DNA from: JAPXSY01 sp034003585
Lineage (GTDB): Bacteria > Verrucomicrobiota > Kiritimatiellia > RFP12 > UBA1067
Direction of reading: 5' to 3'
Assembly: GCA_034003585.1 (NCBI GenBank)
Contig: JAVEYH010000095.1
Span: 1-14,360 of the forward strand
DNA length: 14,360 bases
In this document: piece by piece, positions 1 to 7,900 of the stretch
How positions within the stretch are numbered: position 1 is the stretch's first letter
How the letters are laid out: every line of letters starts with the position of its first letter
Position numbers and translations under genes: made by a program
Notes under the pieces: model-generated
The model's input: only the letters and a program-made list of their open reading frames with translations
Told to the model about the DNA's origin: nothing
Database searches by the model: none

Positions 1-194
1 GGAGTGCATGATTGCGGGGGACTGGGAGCGCGGGCGTCCCCGCCCGCAACCACGTTTCGCGCCAAAAGTCTCGCGCCGAGTCATGGAACGTTTCACCGCG
101 CAACCAGAAACCAGAAACCCGGAACCAGAAACCAGAAACCCCATTGCGGGCGGGGACGCCCGCGCTCCCGACTCCCGCATTAAGGCATTAACGA
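1..194. repeat. Dispersed inverted-repeat element, copy 1
   Basis: The core is a perfect 26-bp inverted repeat: left arm 24-49 and right arm 144-169, with 94 bp between them. Each arm is itself a hairpin with stem GCGGGCG / CGCCCGC and loop TCCC (30-47 in the left arm). The internal part contains repeated CCAGAAAC-type units (about 110-142). Outside the core, 1-10 is the exact reverse complement of 214-223, so the symmetry extends beyond the arms. The right end, 177-194, reads GCATTAAGGCATTAACG. A second copy in the same orientation lies at 14199-14360. No transposase or target duplication is visible. It is non-coding intergenic sequence, perhaps a MITE- or REP-like element; the class is inferred. 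Confidence 0.8.
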
Positions 195-226
195 ACTCCC
201 GCACTCCCGCACTCATGCACTCCCGC
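195..226. repeat. Octamer tandem array (ACTCCCGC)
   Basis: Four head-to-tail 8-bp units are present: ACTCCCGC, ACTCCCGC, ACTCATGC, ACTCCCGC. A further isolated ACTCCCGC lies at 171-178 inside the flanking repeat element. The array sits between the inverted-repeat element and the promoter of the next gene. The remaining sequence to about 260 is pyrimidine-rich and shows no gene. Confidence 0.75.
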
Positions 227-269
227 ACTTCTCCTCCCCTTTTCCCCCCTTCCCTTTCCGCGCGATCTG

Positions 270-278
270 TGCCATGCT
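270..278 (+). promoter_or_regulatory. Extended -10 promoter of the metallophosphoesterase gene
   Basis: TGCCATGCT matches the extended -10 form TGN(T/C)ATGCT seen before other genes in this window. Transcription would start near 285-286. The region 17-18 bp upstream (about 249-254) has no good -35 match, which is compatible with an extended -10 promoter. Confidence 0.5.
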
Positions 279-285
279 ACCCACC

Positions 286-315
286 GGTTGCCGCGCAGGG
301 GTGTGCGCGGCAACC
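286..315 (+). promoter_or_regulatory. 5'-leader stem-loop
   Basis: GGTTGCCGCGC (286-296) and GCGCGGCAACC (305-315) form a perfect 11-bp stem with an 8-nt loop, AGGGGTGT. With the -10 box ending at 278, this hairpin would be at or within one base of the 5' end of the mRNA. It would be followed by about 15 unpaired bases and then the purine-rich ribosome site before the ATG at 339. It could be a 5'-terminal stabilising structure or a regulatory leader. The stem is seen; its role is inferred. Confidence 0.6.
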
Positions 316-338
316 TCATCAGCGCAAGGGGGAAAGAC

Positions 339-1883
339 ATGAAACGCATTCGGACATCCGGCGCGCGGAAGGTTGCGCCGCTTCTCGCTCTCATTCTGGT
401 TCTCACCGCCCGGGCGGCCGTGCCCGTTGACCCGAACCTCGTGGCGCTCTTCGCGGACACGCACGTCACGTCAAACGCCAAATGGCCGCACCAGCGCGCG
501 GGCGTGGAGCGCTGCGTGCGCGGGATCCTCAGCCTCAACCCCCGGCCCGCCAACCTGCTGATCCTCGGCGACCTCTCGTTCGACCGCGGCGACACGAATG
601 ACTACCAGACCCTGCGCGGCCTGCTCAGCCCCCTCGACGAGGCCGGCGTGCGCTGGCACGCCTGCTTCGGGAACCACGACCGCCGCGCGCCGTTCTTCGC
701 GGTCTTCCCGGAACAGCGCGCCGCCCACCCACCCGTGCCGGAACGCCACGTCTCGCGGGTCGAGACCCCGCACGCGGACTTCATCCTGCTCGACTCCTGC
801 CTCGAGGGGCCGGTCAACGGCGGCCTGGACGACGCCCAGCGCGCCTGGCTCGAAAAAACCGTGGGCGCCAGCCGCAAGCCGCTCTTCCTCTGCGCGCACC
901 ACAGCCTCGGCGAAACCGGCGTGGCCGGCCTCATGGTCTCCAACGCCCTCTGCAAGGCCTACCTCTTCGGCCACCACCACAGCGCCGCCCACCGCGAGGA
1001 GAAGGGGGTCCGCACCTTCTGCCTCCCCTCCACCGGACACTGGGGCGACATCGGCTTCGCGCTGCTGCGCCTCACCCCGGAGGAGGCGCGCCTCACCCTC
1101 AGCCAGCACGACTTCTACACCCCCCGGCCCGCGGCCCGGCCCGAGGACGCCAAACCCGAGTGGCGCGAGCGCGTGATCCGCAAGAACGGCCTCGAGTGGC
1201 GCGTGCCGCTCGCCGCCCCGGGCGGCTTCGACACGCTCTTCAACGGCTCCGACTTCCGGGGCTGGCGCCGCCCCCAGGGCGACAACGGCCACTGGCGCAT
1301 CCTCGACGGCGTGATCGATTACGACGCCCGCTCCGAGGCCGAAGGCGACAAGAACCTCTGGAGCGAGCGGGTCCTGCGCGATTTCGAGCTGCACCTCGAC
1401 TGGCGCATCAAGGAGACCCCCTACGTCAACCCCCGCGCCCGCCGGATCCTGCCCGACGGCAGCGAGGCCGCGGGACCGGACGGCAAACCGCTGGCCCTCG
1501 CCATCCCGGACTCCGACTCCGGCGTTTTCCTGCGCGGCGCCGGCAAGTACCAGATCAACATCTGGTGCTGGCCCGTGGGCTCGGGTGAGATGTACGGCGT
1601 GCGGCGCGACCCCGCCATGCCGCCCGAAGTGCGCGCCGGGGTCACGCCCCGGGTTTGCGCCGACCGCCCGGTCGGCGAGTGGAACCGCTTCGAGGTCACC
1701 GTGCGCGGCGACACCGTGCGCGTGCTCCTCAACGGCCAGACCGTGCTGCCCGGCGTGGCCATCCCCGGCCTGCCCGCGGAAGGCCCCATCGCCCTGCAGC
1801 ACCACGGCGCCTTCCGCGACGGCAAGTGGGTCGGGCCGCCCTCCCTCGTCCAGTTCCGCAACCTCTTCGTCCGCGAGCTGTAG
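339..1883 (+). CDS. Secreted metallophosphoesterase fused to a DUF1080 (3-keto-disaccharide hydrolase-like) domain
   Basis: A 514-residue exported protein. Residues 1-27 are a signal peptide (basic start, hydrophobic APLLALILVL, cleavage near ARA-A). Residues 33-260 form a calcineurin-like metallophosphoesterase with the expected metal ligands: ADTH (D40, H42), GDLS (D78), GNHD (N112, H113), AHH (H187/H188) and FGHHH (H212-H214). Residues 298-514 form a DUF1080 concanavalin-like domain that starts TLFNGSDFRGWR; this family includes 3-keto-disaccharide hydrolases and glycan-binding domains. The start at 339 is preferred over the in-frame upstream start at 288 because of the purine-rich AAGGGGGAAAG just before it and the intact signal peptide; 288 would also lie inside the leader hairpin. 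It is transcribed alone. Likely role: hydrolysis of a phosphoester or sugar derivative outside the cytoplasm. Substrate unknown. Confidence 0.85.
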   Translation: MKRIRTSGARKVAPLLALILVLTARAAVPVDPNLVALFADTHVTSNAKWPHQRAGVERCVRGILSLNPRPANLLILGDLSFDRGDTNDYQTLRGLLSPLDEAGVRWHACFGNHDRRAPFFAVFPEQRAAHPPVPERHVSRVETPHADFILLDSCLEGPVNGGLDDAQRAWLEKTVGASRKPLFLCAHHSLGETGVAGLMVSNALCKAYLFGHHHSAAHREEKGVRTFCLPSTGHWGDIGFALLRLTPEEARLTLSQHDFYTPRPAARPEDAKPEWRERVIRKNGLEWRVPLAAPGGFDTLFNGSDFRGWRRPQGDNGHWRILDGVIDYDARSEAEGDKNLWSERVLRDFELHLDWRIKETPYVNPRARRILPDGSEAAGPDGKPLALAIPDSDSGVFLRGAGKYQINIWCWPVGSGEMYGVRRDPAMPPEVRAGVTPRVCADRPVGEWNRFEVTVRGDTVRVLLNGQTVLPGVAIPGLPAEGPIALQHHGAFRDGKWVGPPSLVQFRNLFVREL

Positions 1884-1973
1884 GAAAGGAGGGGGTTGAG
1901 AACAAAAACGGCCCCCGTAAAACAACGGGACACAGACTCCTAACTCCTCTCTCCTAAATTCTCCTTACGGTGC

Positions 1974-2005
1974 GGGTGCGGCTTCAGCAAAGTTGAAGCG
2001 CACCC
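1974..2005 (+). terminator. Stem-loop after the metallophosphoesterase gene, possible terminator
   Basis: GGGTGC (1974-1979) pairs with GCACCC (2000-2005) and GCTTCA (1981-1986) pairs with TGAAGC (1994-1999). This gives a 12-bp stem with one bulged G and a 7-nt loop. A pyrimidine-rich stretch with short T runs follows (2006-2031). It sits 90 bp after the stop codon and just upstream of the rnk promoter. The T tract is imperfect, so termination is not certain. A smaller hairpin, CCCGT/ACGGG, lies nearer the stop at about 1915-1930. Confidence 0.4.
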
Positions 2006-2024
2006 AACCCCTTGCTCCTTTTGC

Positions 2025-2054
2025 TTGTATTTCCCGGCTGTCCGATGCTATGCT
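2025..2054 (+). promoter_or_regulatory. Promoter of the rnk-ferredoxin operon
   Basis: A -35-like TTGTAT (2025-2030) is 18 bp upstream of the extended -10 TGCTATGCT (2046-2054). Transcription would begin near 2061 and give a leader of about 39 nt. The -10 matches those of other genes in the window. Confidence 0.55.
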
Positions 2055-2077
2055 GGACGCACCTTAGCCACCCTTAT

Positions 2078-2095
2078 GTTCTTCAGGAGGAGAAC
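2078..2095 (+). promoter_or_regulatory. Hairpin overlapping the rnk ribosome-binding site
   Basis: GTTCTTC (2078-2084) can pair with GGAGAAC (2089-2095), including one G-U pair, around a loop AGGA. The Shine-Dalgarno AGGAGG (2085-2090) spans the loop and the first stem bases, so the structure would partly hide it. The sequence is seen; any control of translation is inferred. Confidence 0.35.
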
Positions 2096-2099
2096 CGAT

Positions 2100-2519
2100 A
2101 TGACGGAGCGAACCCTTTACATTACCGAGCTGGACCGCCAGAAACTGGAAGAGCTGGTGAGCGTGGCCGGGCTGTCCCATGACCGCGACCAGGGAGATCT
2201 GAAATCGCTGGAGAATGAGTTGCGCCGCGCGCGGATCGTCGGTCCCGAGCAGGTGCCGCCCGATGTGGTGACGCTCCATTCGCGGGTGCGCCTGCGCGAG
2301 GCGGAGACAAAGACGGTGATGGAGCTGACGTTGGTGATGCCCGCCGAGGCCGATGTCGACGCGGGCAAACTCTCGGTGCTGTCGCCGGTCGGCACCGCCA
2401 TCCTGGGTTACGCCGAAGGCGACACGATCGAGTGGACGGTGCCCGCGGGACGCCGCCGTTTCGTGATCGAGAAGCTGCTCTTTCAGCCCGAGGCGGCGGG
2501 CCGCAGTTCGCGCGAGTGA
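2100..2519 (+). CDS. rnk: Rnk-like nucleoside diphosphate kinase regulator (GreA/GreB C-terminal fold)
   Basis: A 139-residue protein, close to the length of E. coli Rnk (about 136). The N-terminal part (residues 1-50) is a charged helical segment. The C-terminal part has the family signatures PPDVVTLHSRVRL, LSVLSPVGTAILGYAEGDTIEW and a final QPEAAG. Rnk proteins share the FKBP-like C-terminal domain of the Gre factors and bind RNA polymerase near the secondary channel; they were first described as regulators of nucleoside diphosphate kinase levels. The start at 2100 has an excellent Shine-Dalgarno AGGAGG 9 nt upstream. The longer in-frame start at 2025 lies inside the predicted promoter. The next gene begins 10 bp after the stop, so the two are probably co-transcribed. 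Confidence 0.9.
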   Translation: MTERTLYITELDRQKLEELVSVAGLSHDRDQGDLKSLENELRRARIVGPEQVPPDVVTLHSRVRLREAETKTVMELTLVMPAEADVDAGKLSVLSPVGTAILGYAEGDTIEWTVPAGRRRFVIEKLLFQPEAAGRSSRE

Positions 2520-2529
2520 GGCCAAGGGC

Positions 2530-3547
2530 ATGACCATCAACGACCGCCCGGTGGCGCTGAAACCGGGAATGACGGTGTATGAGGCGGCGCGCGGGCTCGG
2601 GATCCGCATCCCGGTGCTGTGCCATGCCGACGGGGTCGAACCCGCGGGCGGGTGCGGCCTCTGCACGGTGGAGGATGCGGCGGCGGGCGGAAGGCTGCTG
2701 CCCGCCTGCGCGACGCGCGCGGACGCCGCCATGGCTATCGTCACCGATTCCGAGGCGGTCCGGAGCTTCCGGCGCACCGCGCTGGAGCTGCTGCTGAGCA
2801 ACCATCCCGCGGATTGCGAGGCCCCCTGCCGGATGGCCTGCCCCTCGGGATTGCCTGTCCAGACGCTGATGGCCCGGATCCGGTCGGGTGATTGGCAGGG
2901 CGCGCGGGACCTGGCCCGCGCCCATCCCTTTGTGTGCGGCGGGTCCGCGCCGTGCGAAAAGGCGTGCCGCCGCGCCCCGCTGGGCGGCGCGGTCGCGATC
3001 TGCGCGATCCACCGCTGGTTGGCCGGCGACGCCGCGGGGGAGGCCCAAGGCCGCGCGCCGGGCGGCACCCCGGCGCGGCCCCGCTTCCGTTCGCGGATGC
3101 CGGATCTGAGCGCGGAAACCCTGGCCGCGCTGAGTCCGGAGAGCGGGCCGCGCCGCCTGCCGCCGGAGGCGCGCGGACTCACGCCTGAAGCCGCCGCGTT
3201 CGAGGCCGGCCGCTGCATGCGGTGCGGGTGCCTGAAACCCACGGCGTGCCGGTTACGCGAGCTGTGCGCCGAGTACGGCGCGAAGCCGCGGGCGTTCGAT
3301 TGCGCGCCGCAGCCCATGATCCGCGAAACGGGCCGCAACGGCTTTTGGTTTGACGCCTCGCGCTGCGTGCTGTGCGGACTCTGCGTGCGGATCACGCGGC
3401 AGCGCGGCGCGGGGGAGCCGGGACCCGCCTTTCACGGACGAGGCTTCGAGGCGCGGATCGGCCCGCCGCTCGGCCGCGTGTGGGACGACCTGCCGGACGG
3501 GGTGCTGCAGGCCTGCGCCGCCGCGTGCCCCACCGGCGCCATGGCCT
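2530..3547 (+). CDS. NuoG/HydA-type iron-sulfur electron-transfer protein, 3' end lost in gap
   Basis: The visible part is 339 residues. Residues 1-80 are a [2Fe-2S] ferredoxin domain with C31, C42, C45 and C60. Residues 86-165 begin LELLLSNHPADC and continue as a Fer4_20 domain of the GltD/dihydropyrimidine-dehydrogenase type, with C96, C100, C104, C136, C142 and C146. Residues 228-250 carry a further cysteine group (GRCMRCGC...CRLRELC). Residues 275-339 hold a [4Fe-4S] motif, CVLCGLC, and a later CPTGA. It is probably an electron-carrying subunit or module of a soluble NAD(P)H-linked oxidoreductase such as a hydrogenase or formate dehydrogenase; the partner is not in the window. The FAD/NAD Rossmann domain that normally follows Fer4_20 is missing. 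A GAGG overlapping the rnk stop codon serves as ribosome site. The reading frame past the gap is only antisense fabH, so the true end is in or near the gap. Confidence 0.75.
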
Positions 3548-3647
3548 NNNNNNNNNNNNNNNNNNNNNNNNNNNNNNNNNNNNNNNNNNNNNNNNNNNNN
3601 NNNNNNNNNNNNNNNNNNNNNNNNNNNNNNNNNNNNNNNNNNNNNNN
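3548..3647. other. Scaffold gap (100 N)
   Basis: Exactly 100 undetermined bases, the usual placeholder for a gap of unknown size. It hides the end of the iron-sulfur protein gene and possibly whole further genes before fabH. Confidence 0.95.
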
Positions 3648-3653
3648 CGCGCC

Positions 3654-4637
3654 TCACGCCCACCGGATCGTCATGGCACCCCACGTCAGGCCCGCGCCGA
3701 AGGCGTCGATCACCAGCACGTCGCCTTTCTTGAGGCGCCCCTGTTCCACAGCCTCGCACAGCGCGATGGGGATCGTGGCGGCCGAGGTGTTGCCGTATTC
3801 CGCGATATTGCGGAACACCTTCTCCTCGGGCAGCCCCAACCGCTTGGCCACCGCATCGATGATCCGCACATTCGCCTGGTGCGGGATCAGCAGCGACACC
3901 TCCTGGGGCGAGAGTCCGGCCCGGTCGAGCACGCAGACCGCGCACTCGTACATGTTGCGCACCGCCTGCTTGAAGACCTCGTTGCCCTGCATCCGGATGA
4001 ACCGGCCTTTCTCTTCGGGAAAAGGCCGGCATCCGCTGTTCGGCAGGTGAAGCAGCCCGCCGAACGAGCCGTCGCCGCCCAGTTTGGCGGAGAGCACGCC
4101 TTCCGTGTCCGAGTGGTGCTCGCTGAACACCGCCGCACCCGCGCCGTCCCCGAAGAGGATGCAGGTGTCGCGGTCGGACCAGTCCACGATCGCGCTGTTT
4201 TTCTCCGCGCCGATCACCAGCACATGGCGCAGGGTCCCGGACCGGATCATGCCCCAGGCCAGGCTGGCGCCGTAGATGAATCCGGTGCAGGCCGCGCTGA
4301 TGTCCAGCACCCCGGCGTGGAACGCGCCGAGCGCCTTCTGCACCTGGCAGGCCACGGAGGGGTAGATCATGTCGGGCGTCGAGGTGCCCACAAGGATCAG
4401 ATCAAGCTGTTCGGGTTTCAGGCCGGCGAGGGCCAGCGCGTCACGCGCCGCCCGGATCGCGAGGTCCGAGGTGTACTCCCCCTCGGCCGCGATCCGTCGC
4501 TCGCGGATGCCGACACGCTGGGTGATCCAGGCGTCATTGGTGTCCACCCGTTTTTCGAGATCCGCATTGGTCAGCCGCCTCTCGGGAAGCGCCTTGCCCA
4601 CACCGGTTATTTTCGCTGTCAGTTTTCGCGCACTCAT
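3654..4637 (-). CDS. fabH: 3-oxoacyl-[acyl-carrier-protein] synthase III (FabH)
   Basis: A 327-residue cytoplasmic thiolase-fold enzyme of full family length. It starts type II fatty acid synthesis by condensing acetyl-CoA, or another acyl-CoA, with malonyl-ACP. The catalytic triad is complete: C117 in DISAACTGFIYG, H253 in PHQAN and N283 in YGNTSAAT. Other family signatures are WITQRVGIRERR near residue 37, FGDGAGAAV near 162 and the C-terminal FGAGLTWG. The ATG at 4637 has no strong Shine-Dalgarno sequence; GGGG lies about 6 nt upstream. A good promoter lies 25-53 bp before it. It stands alone here, without plsX, fabD or acpP, although genes may be hidden in the adjacent gap downstream. It converges on the rnk-ferredoxin operon and is divergent from the subtilase. 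Confidence 0.95.
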   Translation of the reverse strand: MSARKLTAKITGVGKALPERRLTNADLEKRVDTNDAWITQRVGIRERRIAAEGEYTSDLAIRAARDALALAGLKPEQLDLILVGTSTPDMIYPSVACQVQKALGAFHAGVLDISAACTGFIYGASLAWGMIRSGTLRHVLVIGAEKNSAIVDWSDRDTCILFGDGAGAAVFSEHHSDTEGVLSAKLGGDGSFGGLLHLPNSGCRPFPEEKGRFIRMQGNEVFKQAVRNMYECAVCVLDRAGLSPQEVSLLIPHQANVRIIDAVAKRLGLPEEKVFRNIAEYGNTSAATIPIALCEAVEQGRLKKGDVLVIDAFGAGLTWGAMTIRWA

Positions 4638-4661
4638 TTCGACCCCGTGTTAGATTTCGAC

Positions 4662-4690
4662 AGTATAGAGTATTCCCCGCCCGGGAACAA
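4662..4690 (-). promoter_or_regulatory. fabH promoter
   Basis: On the minus strand TTGTTC (4690-4685) is followed after exactly 17 bp by TATACT (4667-4662). Transcription would start near 4655, giving a leader of about 18 nt. This is the most consensus-like -35/-10 pair in the window. Confidence 0.6.
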
Positions 4691-4694
4691 GTCC

Positions 4695-4724
4695 GGGTCG
4701 GAATCGGCATCGGGGTCGAAATCC
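4695..4724. repeat. Degenerate hexanucleotide tandem repeat
   Basis: Five 6-bp units: GGGTCG, GAATCG, GCATCG, GGGTCG, AAATCC. Read on the minus strand it begins GGATTTCGACCCCGAT, closely matching GGATTTCGATCCCGAT at 10652-10667 on the plus strand. It is therefore the same repeat family in opposite orientation. It lies directly upstream of the fabH -35 box. Confidence 0.6.
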
Positions 4725-4812
4725 CCGTTGCTTGACGATGCCGGTTCCGACGTTTCCTGTTCCTTATTCTTTCCGCGCCGGATCTATGAAAACGGGCAAA
4801 ACAACATGTTCA

Positions 4813-4839
4813 GGTAGGGTCGTTTCCCCGAAACGACCG
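4813..4839. repeat. Palindromic repeat, single-hairpin form
   Basis: GGTAGGG is followed by a perfect 9-bp stem, GGTCGTTTC (4818-4826) and GAAACGACC (4830-4838), around a CCC loop. It aligns without gaps to 11943-11969, differing at six positions, two pairs of which are compensatory. It lies between the fabH promoter and the subtilase promoter. Confidence 0.65.
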
Positions 4840-4876
4840 CCTGCGGGACCAAAAGGACGCCCTTTCTTCCCCCCTA

Positions 4877-4904
4877 TTCTTTTTGTCCCCTCTTGTGCTA
4901 TGCT
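4877..4904 (+). promoter_or_regulatory. Subtilase promoter, start codon 7 nt from the -10
   Basis: The extended -10 TGCTATGCT (4896-4904) ends 7 nt before the ATG at 4912. The best -35 candidate is TTCTTT (4877-4882), 16 bp upstream. Transcription would begin at about 4911-4912, leaving no leader for a ribosome site. An in-frame ATG at 4900 lies inside the -10 box itself and is unlikely to be used. Confidence 0.6.
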
Positions 4905-4911
4905 TCCGGTC

Positions 4912-7900
4912 ATGCAACGCAAAAAGGTGTGGATCGCGTGCGGCGCGGTTGGAACCGCGCTGCTTCTGGGGGTTTTTACCATGCGGGGGAGGTCAAACCG
5001 CCGCACGGCGCCGGCCGCGCCGCACCCGGACGCGCCAGCCCGGACCGCCGCCGCGCCCGCGGCGGCGCTGCCGCGTCCCGCGATGCGCAGGCTGCCGCAG
5101 TTGGCGGCGCCGGCCGCAGGGACCGCAACGACCCACACCGCAGCCGCGGCGGCGTGTCTGACCGAAGCGGAGCTCGAGCCGCTGCGCCGGGCCTTCAAGC
5201 CGCCGCGTTTCGGGGCGGACCCTTCCCTGCCGCGCGAACGACAGACGCTGCTCTCCAACCGTCTGCTGGTGAGCCCGGCCGAGCGGGCCGTGCCCCGGGC
5301 CGCCTCGGGCGCGCAGTCCCCCACCCCGCGCAGCACCACGCCCTTCCTGGTGCTGTTCAACACGCCGGTGACCGAGGCCTCGCGCGCGCTCCTGATTGAG
5401 GCGGGGGCAATCCCGCGCGGCTTTTTCCCGAACAACGCGCTGCTGGCCGAGCTGACCCCCGCCGCGCTGGCCGCGCTCGCGGCCGCGCCCGGCGTGCAGG
5501 CGGCCGAGGAATTCGCGCCCGGAGACAAGATCCAGCCCTTCCTCGCTTCACTCCTCGCCTCGCATCCGGCGGAGACCCGGGTGCGGATGACGGTGCAGAC
5601 CCTGGCCCCCGAGGATGCCGAAAGCGCGGCCGCGGCCGTCACCGCGGCGGGCGGCGAGGTCGAGGGCTTCACCGCCAACACCCGCTGGGGCCTGGTGCGG
5701 GCGGTCCTGCCGCTTGGCGCGGTGCGGACGCTGGCGGCCCGGGGCGAGGTGCAGTGGATCGAGGAGCGGCCGCAGCCCAAGCTGTTCAACGACTCCGCCG
5801 CGCGCGGCACGCACCTCAACACCACCAACGCCTGGTCCGGCTGGGGCCTGACCGGCCGGGGCCAGACCGCGGGCCACGCGGACACCGGACTCGACACGGC
5901 CGACGAGGCGACGCTGCACCCGGACTTCCGCGGCCGCGTGACGGCACTGTTCGCGCGCGGCCGGCCGGGCGACGCCTCGGACCGGGACGGCCACGGCACG
6001 CACACCGCAGGCTCGCTGTGCGGGGACGGCGCGGCCAGCGGCGGCCAATACCGAGGCATGGCGTGGGAGGCGAACCTCGCGCACCAGTCGGTGGCCAATG
6101 CCTCGGGCGCGCTCACGGGCCTGCCGTACGACCTGTACGAGCTTTTCGAGGAAACCTACGCCTGCGGCGCGCGCGTGCACTCCGACAGTTGGGGCGCGGA
6201 CAGCTACGGCGCCTACACTTCCGACGCGCGCTCCACCGATCTCTTCGCGTGGGACCACCCCGACCATCTCGCGGTTTTCGCGGCGGGCAACGCCGGCCGC
6301 GACAGCGACCGCAACGGCGTGGTGGACCCGGGCTCGGTGGGCTCGCCCGCCACCGCCAAGAACGCGCTGGCCGTGGGCGCCACGGAAAATGACCGCCTGC
6401 CGGGCAGCGGCGGGTATTCGGCCTACACCTGGGGCGCGGCCTGGCCGAACAACTATCCGGCCGCGCCGATTGCCGGCGACTACCTCTCGTACAGCGCCAC
6501 GCTGACTCCGCGCTACCTGCAGGGCATGGCCGCCTTCTCCAGCCGCGGACCCGCGCTGGACGGCCGCATCAAACCCGACGTGGTCGCGCCCGGCACGGAT
6601 GTGCTCTCCACCCGGTCCGCGGTCGGCGGGCCGGTCTGGCGCGCCTTTGACTCGAACCCGCGCTACTGTTTCGGCGGCGGGACCAGCATGTCCACCCCGC
6701 TGATCGCGGGCGCGGCCCTGCTGCTGCGGCAGTACGCCGCGGAACGCGCCGGGATCACCAACCCCTCGGCCGCGCTGATCCGCGCCATGATGGCCGGCGG
6801 CGCGCGTTCGCTGACGCCGGGCCAGTACGGCACCAACGTCTTCCGCGAAATCCCGGCGGTCTCGCCTAACCCGGTGGAGGGCTGGGGCCAGCCGGACATC
6901 GGGGACACGGTCCACCCGCGGCGCCGCATGGTGCGGCTCTACGACGGCATCCACCCCGGCGCGGGGCAGACCAACCTTTTCCTCATCACGGTCAGCGTGA
7001 GCCACACGCCGCTGGACCTGGCGCTGGCGTGGACCGATTACCCGGCCGCGGCGGGCGCGGGCGTGACGCGCGTCAATGACCTCGACCTGCTGGTGACCGC
7101 GCCCAACGGCGCGGTGCTTTACCCCAACGGCGGCACGGGCCGGGACGAAGCCAACACGATCGAGCGGCTGCACCTCCCGGCCGCGGCGCCGGGAACCTAC
7201 ATCGTGCGGGTGATCGGGACCGACGTGCCCTTTCCCGGCGGCAGCGCGGCACTCTACGCGCGCGGGGGGTTCGACGATCCGCCGCTGATCGTCCACGCCC
7301 CGGCCGGGGACCGGATCGCCGATGGCGCGGACTTCACGGTGCGGTTCCGGGTGCAGGCCGTGGCGCCGCTGGCGGCCGACGGAGTCTTCGTCAACTGGGC
7401 GGCGGGTGACGCCGCAGGCCCGACCGGTGCCTGGCAACGGGTGAGCGCGGCATCCGAGGGCACGGACGGCAGCGGCTTCCTGGCCCGGATTCCGGCCCTG
7501 CCCGTCGGGACTTACGCGCATTACACGCTGCACGCGGTCACCGCGAAACACAGCGTGCGGCTGCCTGCCGCGGCGGGAGAGTTTTTCTCCTTCTATGTCG
7601 GCCGGCCGGTGACCCTGCGGGTGGCGGGCGCGCCGGAGGCGTACGGCAGCGTGACGCCTCCCTACGGCACGAACACCGTCATCTCCGAGATCGCGTTTGT
7701 GGCCTCCGCACCGGAAAGCGTGCCCCTCGGCAACGGCCGGCGCGTGGCCTGTTCCGGCTGGACCGGCGAGGGCGACGTGCCGGCGGAGGGCGTCTCCAAC
7801 CGCGTGAGTCTGAGCCTGAGCGGACCGAGCGCGCTGGTCTGGCAGTGGCGCGGCGAGGTCGCGCTCACCAACCGCTACCGGCTCGCCGACGTGAACGACG

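Noticed and set aside
195..226. Octamer array as a possible CRISPR
   Set aside because: The units are 8 bp and directly adjacent, with no spacers and no cas genes; it is a simple tandem repeat.
471..1925. Long antisense open frame (484 codons) over the metallophosphoesterase gene
   Set aside because: It mirrors the strong GC-rich codon bias of the sense gene; the translation is low-complexity Ala/Gly/Val/Glu without any domain, while the sense frame has all metal-binding motifs.
3648..4050. Continuation of the iron-sulfur protein frame beyond the 100-N gap
   Set aside because: The frame after the gap is antisense to fabH and contains no cysteine motifs; the open frame only appears continuous because N codons carry no stops and the gap length is arbitrary.
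4732..4911. Longer N terminus of the subtilase starting at 4732, 4738, 4786 or 4900
   Set aside because: This stretch includes a palindromic repeat and the -10 box, encodes no signal sequence, and the natural signal peptide begins at 4912.
5548..7551. 667-codon antisense open frame inside the subtilase gene
   Set aside because: It lies opposite the catalytic domain with D/H/N/S intact on the sense strand; its composition is Arg/Ala/Val/Gly-rich, as expected of a shadow frame.
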